Source: Flavobacterium johnsoniae (GTDB lineage Bacteria; Bacteroidota; Bacteroidia; Flavobacteriales; Flavobacteriaceae). Taken from it: DNA of 64,000 nt. The stretch spans positions 720,977-784,976 of the forward strand of contig NZ_MLFK01000007.1 of NCBI RefSeq assembly GCF_001879205.1. The letters run 5' to 3'. Within the stretch, counting starts at the first letter, position 1. Every line of letters starts with the position of its first letter. The notes below the pieces were generated by a model. It searched no databases and was not told the origin of the DNA. It worked only from the letters and a program-made list of their open reading frames with translations. Positions 36,555-44,405 of this stretch are shown piece by piece. Both the position numbers and the translations under genes were made by a program.

Positions 36555-36592
36555 AAAAAGTCTTCCATAATTTAATTTATCGAAGACTTTTT
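36555..36592 (-). terminator. Terminator of the small hydrolase gene
   Basis: AAAAAGTCTTC (36555-36565) pairs with GAAGACTTTTT (36582-36592) just after the stop at 36607, with a T run in the minus-strand direction. Confidence 0.75.
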
Positions 36593-36606
36593 ATACTGCG
36601 GAATTT

Positions 36607-37275
36607 TTATTTTAATTCATAATTTCCATTTGCCCATTTTTTGCAAGGAACAATCCATTCATCTAACGCTTTATATAGAAAACCATGTTTTAAATTGGTG
36701 TTCAGTTCAATTTCTTTAAAATGATTTATTTTGAGTTTTGAAGTTTCTTTTCTTTTAATCGCGGAAACACCATAAATATCTGATTTTTCGTAAATAGTCA
36801 AAATGTTGCCGCAGAAATTAATATCCGGAATTTGTTTTATATCAGAATCCTGAAAACATCCGATAAAAACAAAATTGACATCTGGATTGGCTAAATATGT
36901 CGAAACATATTGTGCAATATAACCGCCTTTTGAAGTTCCAATTACGGTTATTTTGTTAGGCTTAATTCCTTTTTTTATAAGTGATTTAATTTGTTTTACA
37001 ACTTTTTCTGCATAGTCAGCTGCATTTGTGTTTTTCTTTCTTTTTTCACTAAAAACAATAAAATTTTCTTTTTTAAAAGAGTTTATAATTTCATTGTATT
37101 CGGCTTTGCCATATTCAGGATGCACAACGCTTAAATCATTTTCTTCAACAAATTTATTGTGGAAAAAGAATATGTATCGTTGGTCTTGGTTATTTGTTTT
37201 TTCTTGGCTAAAAGCCATGAAAACAAGAGATACAGTAAATAAAAATGTAAAGAAAAATCTTTGAAAGTGTTTCAT
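36607..37275 (-). CDS. Secreted alpha/beta-hydrolase family protein
   Basis: This 222-residue exported protein (signal peptide 1-23, MAFSQ) has an alpha/beta-hydrolase nucleophile elbow GTSKG (113-117, Ser115) in VIGTSKGGYIAQY, and a late LKHGFLY histidine near 202. The body is short and there is no obvious lid. I cannot name a substrate; an esterase or peptidase-like function is plausible. It is a single-gene unit bounded by terminators. Confidence 0.72.
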   Translation of the reverse strand: MKHFQRFFFTFLFTVSLVFMAFSQEKTNNQDQRYIFFFHNKFVEENDLSVVHPEYGKAEYNEIINSFKKENFIVFSEKRKKNTNAADYAEKVVKQIKSLIKKGIKPNKITVIGTSKGGYIAQYVSTYLANPDVNFVFIGCFQDSDIKQIPDINFCGNILTIYEKSDIYGVSAIKRKETSKLKINHFKEIELNTNLKHGFLYKALDEWIVPCKKWANGNYELK

Positions 37276-37371
37276 AATAAATTTGGTATCGTGATGATTT
37301 GTATCAAATGTAAGAAAAATAATTTGTGCTTCTGTTCGCTTATTTTTTTAATTCAGAAATAGTATCCAAAC

Positions 37372-37415
37372 AAAAAAAACGCCAATATTCTATTTAGATT
37401 ATTGGCGTTTTTTTT
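37372..37415 (-). terminator. Terminator after the DoxX/thioredoxin-like gene
   Basis: AAAAAAAACGCCAATA (37372-37387) pairs exactly with TATTGGCGTTTTTTTT (37400-37415), 16 bp. It follows the stop of the DoxX-type gene by 14 bp. Confidence 0.85.
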
Positions 37416-37429
37416 AGGGTTTTATTGTT

Positions 37430-38551
37430 TTAAAGACTATAAGCAACGTCTGATAATTTCAAATCATCTACATCATTATAATGTAATTTCTGAACGATAG
37501 TTCCTTTTTGTATTACTACAATACTTGGATTCGCTCTTTCAACTGTTTTTAAAGCCGTTGCATCGCAGAAATAGAAATCAACATCTAAGTTATATTCTTT
37601 TTTAGCTTTTGCAATTTCATCCGCTCCTGAAGCTGTCATCGCAATAATTTTATAACCTTTAGCTTTAGCATCTGCTGTAACTTTAGCCAGCTTTTTCATT
37701 CCGGCTGGTTCAGATTTGCTTAAATCGTAAGTAATAAAAACAAGTAATTTTGGCTCTTTCAACAATTCTTCTTTATAATCAGAATCGTCTTTTGTCATTG
37801 TAAAATCGTGAATTGGCGGTACATATCCTTCTGAAATTACTTTATCTTTTCTATCAACAAAAGTTGCGCCTTCCGGGATATTCATTAAATCTTTTTCGGT
37901 AAACTCTTTGTCAACGCCGTTTACTTTGTAAATGAAAATCATTTCAACCACTGATTTTGGAGCGCCTTCCGGGATTTCCATTCCTTTCTCGATATTAGTT
38001 CCCACTTTATACGGACGGAAATCTTTTATCGGATTATGATTTAAAACCCAAACAGCCATAAAAGCACATAGAACAACACTTACGTAAACTGCAAAGTTGG
38101 TTTTTGGCGTTGAAAATAATGGTTTTATTAATCTTTGATTGATGAATAAAATCAAGATAAAGAACAATAAAACAACATCTTTTGTAAAGGACTGCCACGG
38201 AGTTAAATGCAGTGCATCACCAAAACAACCGCAATCTTTTACTACGTCAAAATAAGCAGAGTAGAAGGTAAGGAAGGTAAAGAAAACGATTAAAAGCAAT
38301 AAAGCCCAAATGGTCGTTTTTGTTTTGTATCCAACCAATAACATTACTCCCAGAACAACTTCAAAAATCACTAAGAAAATGGCTAATCCTAAAGCAAAAG
38401 GCTCTAAAAATGGCATATTGAAAACCGGCTCGCTGAAATATTCGGCCAGTTTATAAGAGAAACCAACCGGGTCGTTTAATTTTATTAATCCGGAAATGAT
38501 AAATAATACACCGACAAATATTCGGGAAAATTGAGTAATGATATTTTTCAT
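37430..38551 (-). CDS. DoxX/MauE-like membrane protein with thioredoxin-like tail
   Basis: This 373-residue protein resembles the BT_3928 family. The N-terminal half is a four-helix DoxX/MauE-type membrane domain (about 1-140) containing DCGCFGDALHLTP near 107, a Cys pair that MauE/VKOR-type proteins use for redox relay. A fifth helix (about 152-170) leads to an extracytoplasmic domain with a thioredoxin-like fold (about 255-373, LLVFITYDLSKSEPAG) in which the usual CxxC is missing. It probably helps disulphide or quinone-linked redox chemistry. DUF1599 lies upstream on the same strand. Confidence 0.78.
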   Translation of the reverse strand: MKNIITQFSRIFVGVLFIISGLIKLNDPVGFSYKLAEYFSEPVFNMPFLEPFALGLAIFLVIFEVVLGVMLLVGYKTKTTIWALLLLIVFFTFLTFYSAYFDVVKDCGCFGDALHLTPWQSFTKDVVLLFFILILFINQRLIKPLFSTPKTNFAVYVSVVLCAFMAVWVLNHNPIKDFRPYKVGTNIEKGMEIPEGAPKSVVEMIFIYKVNGVDKEFTEKDLMNIPEGATFVDRKDKVISEGYVPPIHDFTMTKDDSDYKEELLKEPKLLVFITYDLSKSEPAGMKKLAKVTADAKAKGYKIIAMTASGADEIAKAKKEYNLDVDFYFCDATALKTVERANPSIVVIQKGTIVQKLHYNDVDDLKLSDVAYSL

Positions 38552-38566
38552 AGGAAGATTTATTTA

Positions 38567-38636
38567 AATTCCAATTTATTAAATTCCCAAATTCCAAAGT
38601 TTAATATTGGAATTTGGAATTTATTTTTTGGAATTT
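38567..38636. repeat. AATTCC-word palindrome
   Basis: The spacer between two minus-strand genes is made of repeats of AAATTCC and its complement: AAATTCCCAAATTCCAA pairs with TTGGAATTTGGAATTT with one bulged base, with further AATTCC and GGAATTT words on both sides. It could act as a terminator for the DUF1599 gene. Confidence 0.65.
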
Positions 38637-39179
38637 CTATTTATTGATGGGGTTTAAAATTAAGGCGAAAACAGAATAATTAATCATATCCTGATAATTA
38701 GCGTCAATTCCTTCAGAAACTAAAGTCAGGCCTTTATTGTCTTCGATTTGCTTTACTCGAAGTAATTTTTGCAAAATCAAATCTGTTAAGGAGCTCACGC
38801 GCATATCACGCCACGCTTCGCCGTAATCATGATTTTTGGCTTCCATTAAGTCTTTGGTTAACTTTACTTTAGCGTCATATAATTCGGTTGCTTTTTCTAC
38901 ATCTAAATCCGGCTGATCTACAACTCCTAATTCCAGTTGAATCAAAGCCATGATAGAATAATTGATGATTCCGATAAATTCTCCTTTTTCATCTTCGTCA
39001 ACTTTACGAACATCATTTTCCTGCAAACTTCTGATTCTTTGTGCTTTTATGAAAATTTGATCGGTCAATGACGGAAGTCTTAAGATTCTCCATGCACTGC
39101 CGTAATCTTTCATTTTATTGATAAATAAGGTGCGGCAAACCGTAATTACATTATCAAATTCAAGGGAAGTATTCTTCAT
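38637..39179 (-). CDS. DUF1599 protein with internal duplication
   Basis: This 180-residue protein is a DUF1599 member with a clear internal duplication: KMKDYGSAWRILRLPSLTDQ at about 22-41 and KNHDYGEAWRDMRVSSLTDL at about 117-136 align along their whole length, each followed by an RIRSLQE/RVKQIED helix. The biochemical function is not established; the all-helical fold resembles nucleotide pyrophosphohydrolase-like (MazG-type) domains by pattern only. TATTTTTG at 39209-39216 (minus strand) could be its -7 box, 30 bp before the ATG. Confidence 0.82.
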   Translation of the reverse strand: MKNTSLEFDNVITVCRTLFINKMKDYGSAWRILRLPSLTDQIFIKAQRIRSLQENDVRKVDEDEKGEFIGIINYSIMALIQLELGVVDQPDLDVEKATELYDAKVKLTKDLMEAKNHDYGEAWRDMRVSSLTDLILQKLLRVKQIEDNKGLTLVSEGIDANYQDMINYSVFALILNPINK

Positions 39180-39227
39180 TTATTGCTGTATATTTGCTTA
39201 AATTTTTTCAAAAATAAGGATTAAATT

Positions 39228-39450
39228 AAAGAGTTTCAAGTTTCAGGTTTTCTTTGTTTCAAGTTTTTTCTAAACAAAGTGTTAACGGTGATTTTTGAAA
39301 CTAAGAAAAGGTTTCAGGTTTCAGGTTTTTTTGGTTTCAAGTTGAAGAACTTGCGTAATCTGTATTGACCTGAAACATCAAATTATAAAAAGAAGAAATT
39401 TCAGGTTTCAGAAGTTACGCAATCTGAGGCAACCTGAAACCTGAAACAAA
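39228..39450. repeat. TTTCAGG/CCTGAAA word-repeat region
   Basis: The spacer before folP is full of the words GTTTCAAG and TTTCAGG and their complements. Two longer blocks near 39350 and 39415 share ATCTG-N5-ACCTGAAAC and are preceded by TTGCGTAA and TTACGCAA, which are reverse complements of each other. The same CCTGAAAC word recurs at 40979 on the far side of the folP-lipoprotein pair. Confidence 0.7.
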
Positions 39451-39451
39451 A

Positions 39452-40288
39452 ATGACAAAACAGATGACAATTAACTGCAAAGGCGAGCTTATAGATTTAT
39501 CGATTCCTAAAGTAATGGGGATTTTGAATGTAACGCCTAATTCTTTCTTTGACGGCGGAAAATATAAAAATGAAGACGAGATTATTTCTCAGGTAGATAA
39601 AATGCTGTCTGAAGGCGCGGCATTTATTGATATTGGGGCCTATTCCAGCAAACCGAGTGCCGAATTTGTGTCTGAACAAGAAGAAATCGACCGAATTGTT
39701 CCAGCGATAGAATTGATTTTAAAGCATTTTCCAGAAGCATTATTGTCAATTGATACTTTTAGAGCTGAGGTTGCAAAAGCAAGTATAGAAAGCGGTGCAG
39801 CTATTATAAACGATATTGCAGCCGGTGAATTAGACGACAAAATGTTTGAGGTTATTGCAAAGTACAATGTGCCGTACATTATGATGCACATGCGAGGCAA
39901 TCCGCAGACGATGCAGAGTTTGGCGGAATATGAAGATATAGTAAAAGAAATACTTTTTTATTTTTCTGAAAAAGTTAGAAAAGCGAGAGCTTTAGGAATC
40001 AACGATTTGATCTTAGATCCTGGTTTTGGATTCGCAAAAACAACCGACCAGAATTATGAAGTTATGCAGAAAATGGAGCTTTTTAATGTTTTAGAATTGC
40101 CTGTTTTAGCAGGAATTTCGAGAAAATCAATGATTTATAAAACACTGGATATTACACCGCAAGAAGCTTTAAACGGAACAACATTTTTAAACACTATTGC
40201 ATTGACAAAAGGCGCTAAAATTCTTCGTGTTCATGATGTGAAAGAAGCGGTGGAATGTGTGGCTTTGTTTGAGAAAATGAAGTTTTAA
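39452..40288 (+). CDS. folP: Dihydropteroate synthase
   Basis: FolP (278 residues) joins p-aminobenzoate to 6-hydroxymethyl-7,8-dihydropterin diphosphate in folate synthesis, and is the sulfonamide target. The TIM-barrel signatures are present: VMGILNVTPNSFFDGG (20-35), a DIGAYSSKP loop near 61, LSIDTFRAEVA near 97, NDIAAG near 119, MMHMRGNP near 143, LDPGFGFAKT near 190, AGISRKS near 220 and a final RVHD. A lipoprotein gene follows 39 bp on in the same direction. Confidence 0.96.
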   Translation: MTKQMTINCKGELIDLSIPKVMGILNVTPNSFFDGGKYKNEDEIISQVDKMLSEGAAFIDIGAYSSKPSAEFVSEQEEIDRIVPAIELILKHFPEALLSIDTFRAEVAKASIESGAAIINDIAAGELDDKMFEVIAKYNVPYIMMHMRGNPQTMQSLAEYEDIVKEILFYFSEKVRKARALGINDLILDPGFGFAKTTDQNYEVMQKMELFNVLELPVLAGISRKSMIYKTLDITPQEALNGTTFLNTIALTKGAKILRVHDVKEAVECVALFEKMKF

Positions 40289-40327
40289 TATAAATGACAA
40301 ACTTTGCATTAAAAAAAATAAAAAAGC

Positions 40328-40960
40328 ATGAAATACTTTTCTATACTTGTAACTCTTCTCTTTTTCTCCTGCGGAAAAAAAGAAGATGTTTTACTTCCAA
40401 AATCAAACATTACAATTGTAAAAGACGTACAAGATCTTTCGCCAATTTACATCTTTTTTAAAACCGAAGGAAAAGATACTATTGCAGAAGTAAACCGAAA
40501 AAGCAGTATTATTTCGACGAATTGGATTTTCAATATCGACAAACGTCTGCCTTTGAAATTGGTAATTCCGGAAGTAATGAAATTACAGGAAAAAAAGCGA
40601 GCCGACAGCGCCCATAAAAACGAAAATGCCGAGAATTACTATTCTTATGCAGATTCTGTTGGAAAGAATTTAGCTTTTGTTCCTTTCACAAAAGTCTATT
40701 ATAAATTGGACAGACCTGACAAAGGGAATTTCGTGGTTTATTTTGCGAAAGGAAAGAAACAGGTTTTTATGGGAAATAAGGAAATTAAAATATCAGAAAT
40801 ACTAAAATATTTTTATAGTATAAAATTTGAAAAAGTACCAAATTTAGTATTTGTATTTGATAAAAACATGAGTTATGAAGAATACATTCAGTACAAAATT
40901 CTACTGCAAAAAGAGGTGACTTATAATCTAGACAGGCTTCCTGTAGAATTTATCTTGTAA
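40328..40960 (+). CDS. Lipoprotein of unknown function
   Basis: I do not recognise this 210-residue protein. It has a lipoprotein signal (LFFSCG, Cys15) followed by KKEDV, a mixed alpha/beta body, and a C-terminal half with a FAKGKKQVFMGNKEIKISEI strand-turn region. It follows folP by 39 bp and is likely co-transcribed, though no functional link is obvious. Confidence 0.65.
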   Translation: MKYFSILVTLLFFSCGKKEDVLLPKSNITIVKDVQDLSPIYIFFKTEGKDTIAEVNRKSSIISTNWIFNIDKRLPLKLVIPEVMKLQEKKRADSAHKNENAENYYSYADSVGKNLAFVPFTKVYYKLDRPDKGNFVVYFAKGKKQVFMGNKEIKISEILKYFYSIKFEKVPNLVFVFDKNMSYEEYIQYKILLQKEVTYNLDRLPVEFIL

Positions 40961-41000
40961 AATTTGAAACAAGAAAACCTGAAACAAAAGAAACAAAAAA

Positions 41001-41474
41001 TTACTGATGGTGATAAGGTTCATTCCTTAAAATCGTAAATCCTCTATACAATTGTTCGATAAAAAATAAGCGAACCATTTGATGCGAAAATGTCATCAGC
41101 GAAAGCGAAACTTTTCCCTGCGCTTTTTTATAAACCGTTTCAGAAAATCCGTAAGGTCCGCCAATTACAAAAACCAGCGTTTTTACACCAGAATTCATTT
41201 TCTTTTGGAGTTCTTCTGAGAAACCAACGCTGGAGAAGTTTTTTCCGTTTTCATCCAGTAAAATCAATTGATCTGTTGGCGAAAGTTTAGACAGAATCAA
41301 TTCTCCTTCTTTTTCCTTTTGCTGACTTTCGGATAGGTTTTTTACGTTTTTGATATCGGGAATAATCTCCAAATCAAATTTGATGTAAAATGACAAACGT
41401 TTGGTGTAATCGTCAATCAAAGTCTGCAATGACTTGTTATCTGTTTTGCCTATGGCGATAAGTTTGATGTTCAT
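41001..41474 (-). CDS. rlmH: 23S rRNA pseudouridine-1915 N3-methyltransferase
   Basis: RlmH (157 residues) is a SPOUT-class methyltransferase that methylates pseudouridine 1915 in helix 69 of 23S rRNA. The trefoil-knot AdoMet site shows LLDENGKNFSS near 73 and VFVIGGPYGFSE near 103, and the protein ends in the family's NEPYHHQ, where the histidines contact the substrate. Length is exactly typical. Confidence 0.96.
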   Translation of the reverse strand: MNIKLIAIGKTDNKSLQTLIDDYTKRLSFYIKFDLEIIPDIKNVKNLSESQQKEKEGELILSKLSPTDQLILLDENGKNFSSVGFSEELQKKMNSGVKTLVFVIGGPYGFSETVYKKAQGKVSLSLMTFSHQMVRLFFIEQLYRGFTILRNEPYHHQ

Positions 41475-41504
41475 TAGTTATTTTTTTGCAATCACATTAA
41501 AAGG

Positions 41505-41646
41505 TTTTAAACACATAAAAACATAGTTTTTCTTTGTCTTTAAAAAGGCGTTTCACTTATTTAAACAAACATAGCTAGGTTTGAAAGCTTGCTTTTTTTG
41601 TAATCTTAATTAAGCTGCATAAAAAAATCTATGTTTCTATATGTTA
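41505..41646. repeat. Interspersed palindromic element, copy 1 (ACATAG family)
   Basis: The left end AACACATAAAAACATAG (41510-41526) is nearly the reverse complement of the right end CTATGTTTCTATATGTTAA (41629-41647). The interior contains AAAAAGGCGTTTCACTTA and ACATAGCTAGG, which recur in reverse orientation in the copies at 45398 and 46713. Size is about 140 bp; there is no coding frame. Confidence 0.75.
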
Positions 41647-41674
41647 ATTTAAGTGCAATCCTTTAATCTGTATA

Positions 41675-41977
41675 CTATTTTTTATTTTCAAAAACAGTTT
41701 CGAAATGTTCTACAACAGGAAAAGGTTCGTAATATTGATGTAAAATCTTTTTCCATTCCAGATAAGCTTCAGAAGTTCTAAATCCTACTGTATGATCTTC
41801 CAGTATATTCCAATCGACCAATAAAAGATATTTGTTTTGGACTTCCAGGCATTTCTCTAAACGGTGTCCTAAATAGCCTTCGATTGATGAAATATACTGA
41901 CTTGCTTTTGCAAAATCAGCTTCAAATTGATTGGCTAATTCTGGCTTTATGAAAAGAAATACTGCTTCTAAAATCAT
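41675..41977 (-). CDS. Antibiotic-biosynthesis-monooxygenase-fold protein
   Basis: This 100-residue protein has the ferredoxin-like ABM fold: MILEAVFLFIKPE, a helix with FEADFAKASQYISS, then GYLGHRLEKCLEVQNKYLLL and LVDWNILEDHTVGFRTSEAY, and a final strand VVEHFETVF. Such small dimeric proteins act as quinone or haem monooxygenases or simply as ligand binders. Specific function cannot be read here. Confidence 0.8.
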   Translation of the reverse strand: MILEAVFLFIKPELANQFEADFAKASQYISSIEGYLGHRLEKCLEVQNKYLLLVDWNILEDHTVGFRTSEAYLEWKKILHQYYEPFPVVEHFETVFENKK

Positions 41978-41990
41978 ATCAATGAATTTT

Positions 41991-42060
41991 ATCTGCTTAA
42001 TCTGCCAAATCTTCGAGAGTATTTTTTTACCCGCAGATTTAGCAGATCTGGCAGATTTTT
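41991..42060. repeat. ATCTGC-word palindrome
   Basis: AATCTGCCAAATCT (41999-42012) is complementary, with one mismatch, to AGATCTGGCAGATT (42044-42057). More ATCTGC and GCAGAT words flank it on both sides. It lies between two minus-strand genes and could end the adenosine deaminase transcript. Confidence 0.65.
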
Positions 42061-42067
42061 ATTTGTA

Positions 42068-43483
42068 CTAGTTTTTGGAAAACTTCGCTTCAAAAGTCTT
42101 AAATCTATTATCAAGATCTTTTGTTAATTGTTTTTTAACCGCTTCATCCTGAATAAAACTATAATTAATACTGTTGTAAACGTATTGTTTTATAGTTGCA
42201 TACGAAACGTCCTGATATCTTTTGGCTAACAAAACATATTGTTCAGTCATATTGCTTCTCAAAATTCCGGCGTCGTCTGTACTGATTACAATTGGCACAT
42301 TAAATTCTTTGTAAAGTGTAAACGGATGTCTGTTTTCTTTTACTTTCAAAATAAATTCGTTACTCACTAAATTAATCTCAATGGGAATATTGTTTTTAGA
42401 CATATATTTCAATAAATCATACGAATTTGCTTCGTAAGCAATGTCAACTCCGTGACCAATTCTTTTAGCACCTGCAATATAAATCGCGTCATTTATATGC
42501 CATGTTAAATCTTCGGGCTGAACCAAACCTAAAGTGAGTTCGCCTGCGTGAAGGGTGTATTTTACCTCTGGAAATTTAGAGTGGCAGTACTTGAACATCA
42601 CCATGTGAAGCCAGTAATCTTTCATTGAATTTTCTCCATGTTCGGGAGAAACTATATTTACTCCGGCAGTTAATTTACTTTCGTTAGATGAAATAAAAGC
42701 AATTACCAGATTTTTAAACAAATCTACCGGTTCCATAAAGCGCAGCACAAAGTTTTGATAACGCATTGTAAAACGCTCATCGTCAATTTTTAAATCTTTA
42801 TGAAGTTTTGCCAGGAAGTTGTTATTGAAATCATCCGCATATTTTTTAGCATCTTTTTTCTGAATTGCATTATACAATTCATCTAAAAGTTTTAGAACTG
42901 TTTTTTCATCTTTTTGAATAGAAGCCTGACGAAGTTTTGTGTTGAAATCATTCAAATCTGAAACATTCATATCACACGGAATTGTTGATAATTGTGTTTC
43001 GATATAAGATACATTTTCGGCAATGGCACGTTTTTTTAATTCCAGCATTCCTTCTGCAAAATGACCTTTAATAGTAGGTTCAAATTTCATAAAAGAGTCA
43101 AAAAACTGATCATCAGAAGGAACAGAACCATTATAATCTTTAACCGACCAAGTCTGCATGATCTGCTGTTGGTAATATTCCAGTTTTTCGTCATTTTTAA
43201 GAGAAGAGAACGTTTGCCAGTTTCCTTTTGCAGGTTTTGTTTTCGAAACCGCCATAGTTTCCAAATTCAAATAAAAATCTTCTGCAATAGCTCTTTCTAA
43301 AAGAGGTTCTGCATAAACAGATCCTGAAAAATGGTGGTGTAAATCGCCTCCTTTTGGCATCTGTTGAAAAAAAGCAGTTAAGAGAGCTTCGTTATTTCTG
43401 ATTTTTTCTAAATAACTCTCAGCCGATTGAGAAAAGCTGATTTGTGCTATAAAAATGCAGAAAAGTGTAATTATTCTTGTCAT
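42068..43483 (-). CDS. Exported adenosine deaminase-like protein
   Basis: This 471-residue protein has a signal peptide (1-19, SFSQ) and an adenosine deaminase TIM barrel: the metal-binding GDLHHHFSG (His49 and His51), YTLHAGE near 315 with the catalytic glutamate, RIGHGVD near 343 and the ISTDDAGI aspartates near 405. Export and the long insert (about 160-240) recall secreted ADGF/ADA2-type deaminases. It would turn extracellular or periplasmic adenosine into inosine for salvage. TATATTTG at 43505-43512 (minus strand) fits a -7 box 21 bp before the ATG. Confidence 0.9.
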   Translation of the reverse strand: MTRIITLFCIFIAQISFSQSAESYLEKIRNNEALLTAFFQQMPKGGDLHHHFSGSVYAEPLLERAIAEDFYLNLETMAVSKTKPAKGNWQTFSSLKNDEKLEYYQQQIMQTWSVKDYNGSVPSDDQFFDSFMKFEPTIKGHFAEGMLELKKRAIAENVSYIETQLSTIPCDMNVSDLNDFNTKLRQASIQKDEKTVLKLLDELYNAIQKKDAKKYADDFNNNFLAKLHKDLKIDDERFTMRYQNFVLRFMEPVDLFKNLVIAFISSNESKLTAGVNIVSPEHGENSMKDYWLHMVMFKYCHSKFPEVKYTLHAGELTLGLVQPEDLTWHINDAIYIAGAKRIGHGVDIAYEANSYDLLKYMSKNNIPIEINLVSNEFILKVKENRHPFTLYKEFNVPIVISTDDAGILRSNMTEQYVLLAKRYQDVSYATIKQYVYNSINYSFIQDEAVKKQLTKDLDNRFKTFEAKFSKN

Positions 43484-43555
43484 ACTCTAAGATTAAATTA
43501 CGCGCAAATATACGAGTTTCTGCGGAAATTTGAAAATTCAATTTCATTGTCGTGA

Positions 43556-43686
43556 TTTTTTACCGCAAAGAACGCAAGGTTTTATTATATGCCAAACCTA
43601 ATACAAACGCAAAGTTCGCAAAGCTTTGCCTAAAAAAACTTTGCGAACTTTGCGTAATTCTTTGCGCTCTTTGCGGTTAAAAAAAA
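43556..43686. repeat. Nested CGCAAAG palindromic repeat
   Basis: The inner arms ACGCAAAGTTCGCAAAG (43607-43623) and CTTTGCGAACTTTGCGT (43639-43655) are perfectly complementary over 17 bp. The outer arms begin TTTTTTACCGCAAAGAACGC (43556 on) and end CTCTTTGCGGTTAAAAAA. The whole is built from the word CGCAAAG and its complement. It contains no coding frame. Confidence 0.8.
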
Positions 43687-43726
43687 CTTAGAATCTTAGG
43701 ATCTCAGAACCTTAGTATCTTAAGAA
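43687..43726. repeat. 8-bp tandem repeat, five units
   Basis: CTTAGAAT, CTTAGGAT, CTCAGAAC, CTTAGTAT and CTTAAGAA follow one another without gaps. The last unit runs into the 3' end of the acetyltransferase gene (stop at 43720-43722), so the repeat array supplies that gene's stop codon. Confidence 0.7.
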
Positions 43727-44001
43727 AGTACATCATGAATTTCCTCTACCTTATCAAAAACACTTTTTGCAAAAGGACAAAGCGGAATAATTTTTAGATT
43801 GTTGGTTCTGGCATATTCTACAGCGGCCATAACCAGTTTTTTTCCAACCCCTTTTCCATTAAATTCTTCGTTAACTTCGGTGTGATCTATGATGAATTTT
43901 GAATCTCCCGCCCAGGTATAAGTCATTTTTCCGGCTTGTTTTCCGTCTTCTACTGCTTCAAAATAACCTCTTCTTGTATCGTTTATTTGTTTGATTTCCA
44001 T
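43720..44001 (-). CDS. Small YjdJ-type GNAT acetyltransferase
   Basis: This 93-residue protein is the short GNAT form (YjdJ-like), with the acetyl-CoA-binding NGKGVGKKLVMAAVEYA stretch near 48 and the FIIDHTEVNEEF strand before it, ending in CPFAKSVFDKV. Substrate unknown. It is the third gene of the pirin-OsmC-GNAT unit, 6 bp after the OsmC gene, which suggests a role in the same stress response. Confidence 0.85.
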   Translation of the reverse strand: MEIKQINDTRRGYFEAVEDGKQAGKMTYTWAGDSKFIIDHTEVNEEFNGKGVGKKLVMAAVEYARTNNLKIIPLCPFAKSVFDKVEEIHDVLS

Positions 44002-44007
44002 GATAAT

Positions 44008-44403
44008 TTATATTAATGTGGTTTTGATTTCTATTGTGTTTGTTAATGTTTTATGAATGGGGCAGCTATTTGCAATGGTTTCAAGTCGTTGTCTTTGCTT
44101 GTCGTCGACTTCTCCTATAACTTCAATTTTTCTGTTAAAATGTGATATATTTTGTTCAGCATCTCTTTGAAAATCTATTTTTATGTTTATTTCAGAGACA
44201 TCCCATTGTTTACGATTAATGTACATTCTAAGTGTAATTAATGTGCATGAAGCTAATGAAGATGCTAAAAGTTCTGATGGACTAAACCCTAAGTTTTTGC
44301 CTCCCATTTCCTGAGGTTCATCAGCGATTACAATATTGCCGCTGGCTGATGTTATTTCCGTTCGATACAAACGTGTATCTATTTTTGCTGAGATTGTATC
44401 CAT
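44008..44403 (-). CDS. OsmC-family peroxiredoxin-like protein
   Basis: This 131-residue protein has the OsmC/Ohr fold with both redox cysteines: Cys53 in SSLASCTLITLRMY and Cys114 in ANSCPIHKTL. Such proteins reduce organic hydroperoxides with a thiol cofactor. The segment GGKNLGFSPSELLASSL is typical of the YhfA/OsmC branch. It sits 2 bp after the pirin gene and 6 bp before the GNAT gene. Confidence 0.9.
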   Translation of the reverse strand: MDTISAKIDTRLYRTEITSASGNIVIADEPQEMGGKNLGFSPSELLASSLASCTLITLRMYINRKQWDVSEINIKIDFQRDAEQNISHFNRKIEVIGEVDDKQRQRLETIANSCPIHKTLTNTIEIKTTLI

Positions 44404-44405
44404 AT

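Larger units (their letters stand above)
36286..36606. other. Intergenic stretch with promoter and terminator
   Basis: This 320-bp gap holds the TlpA-like gene's promoter at 36326-36355 and the terminator of the next minus-strand gene at 36555-36592. The word CTGTCTTTTT occurs twice (about 36457 and 36474). I see no coding frame. Confidence 0.6.
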
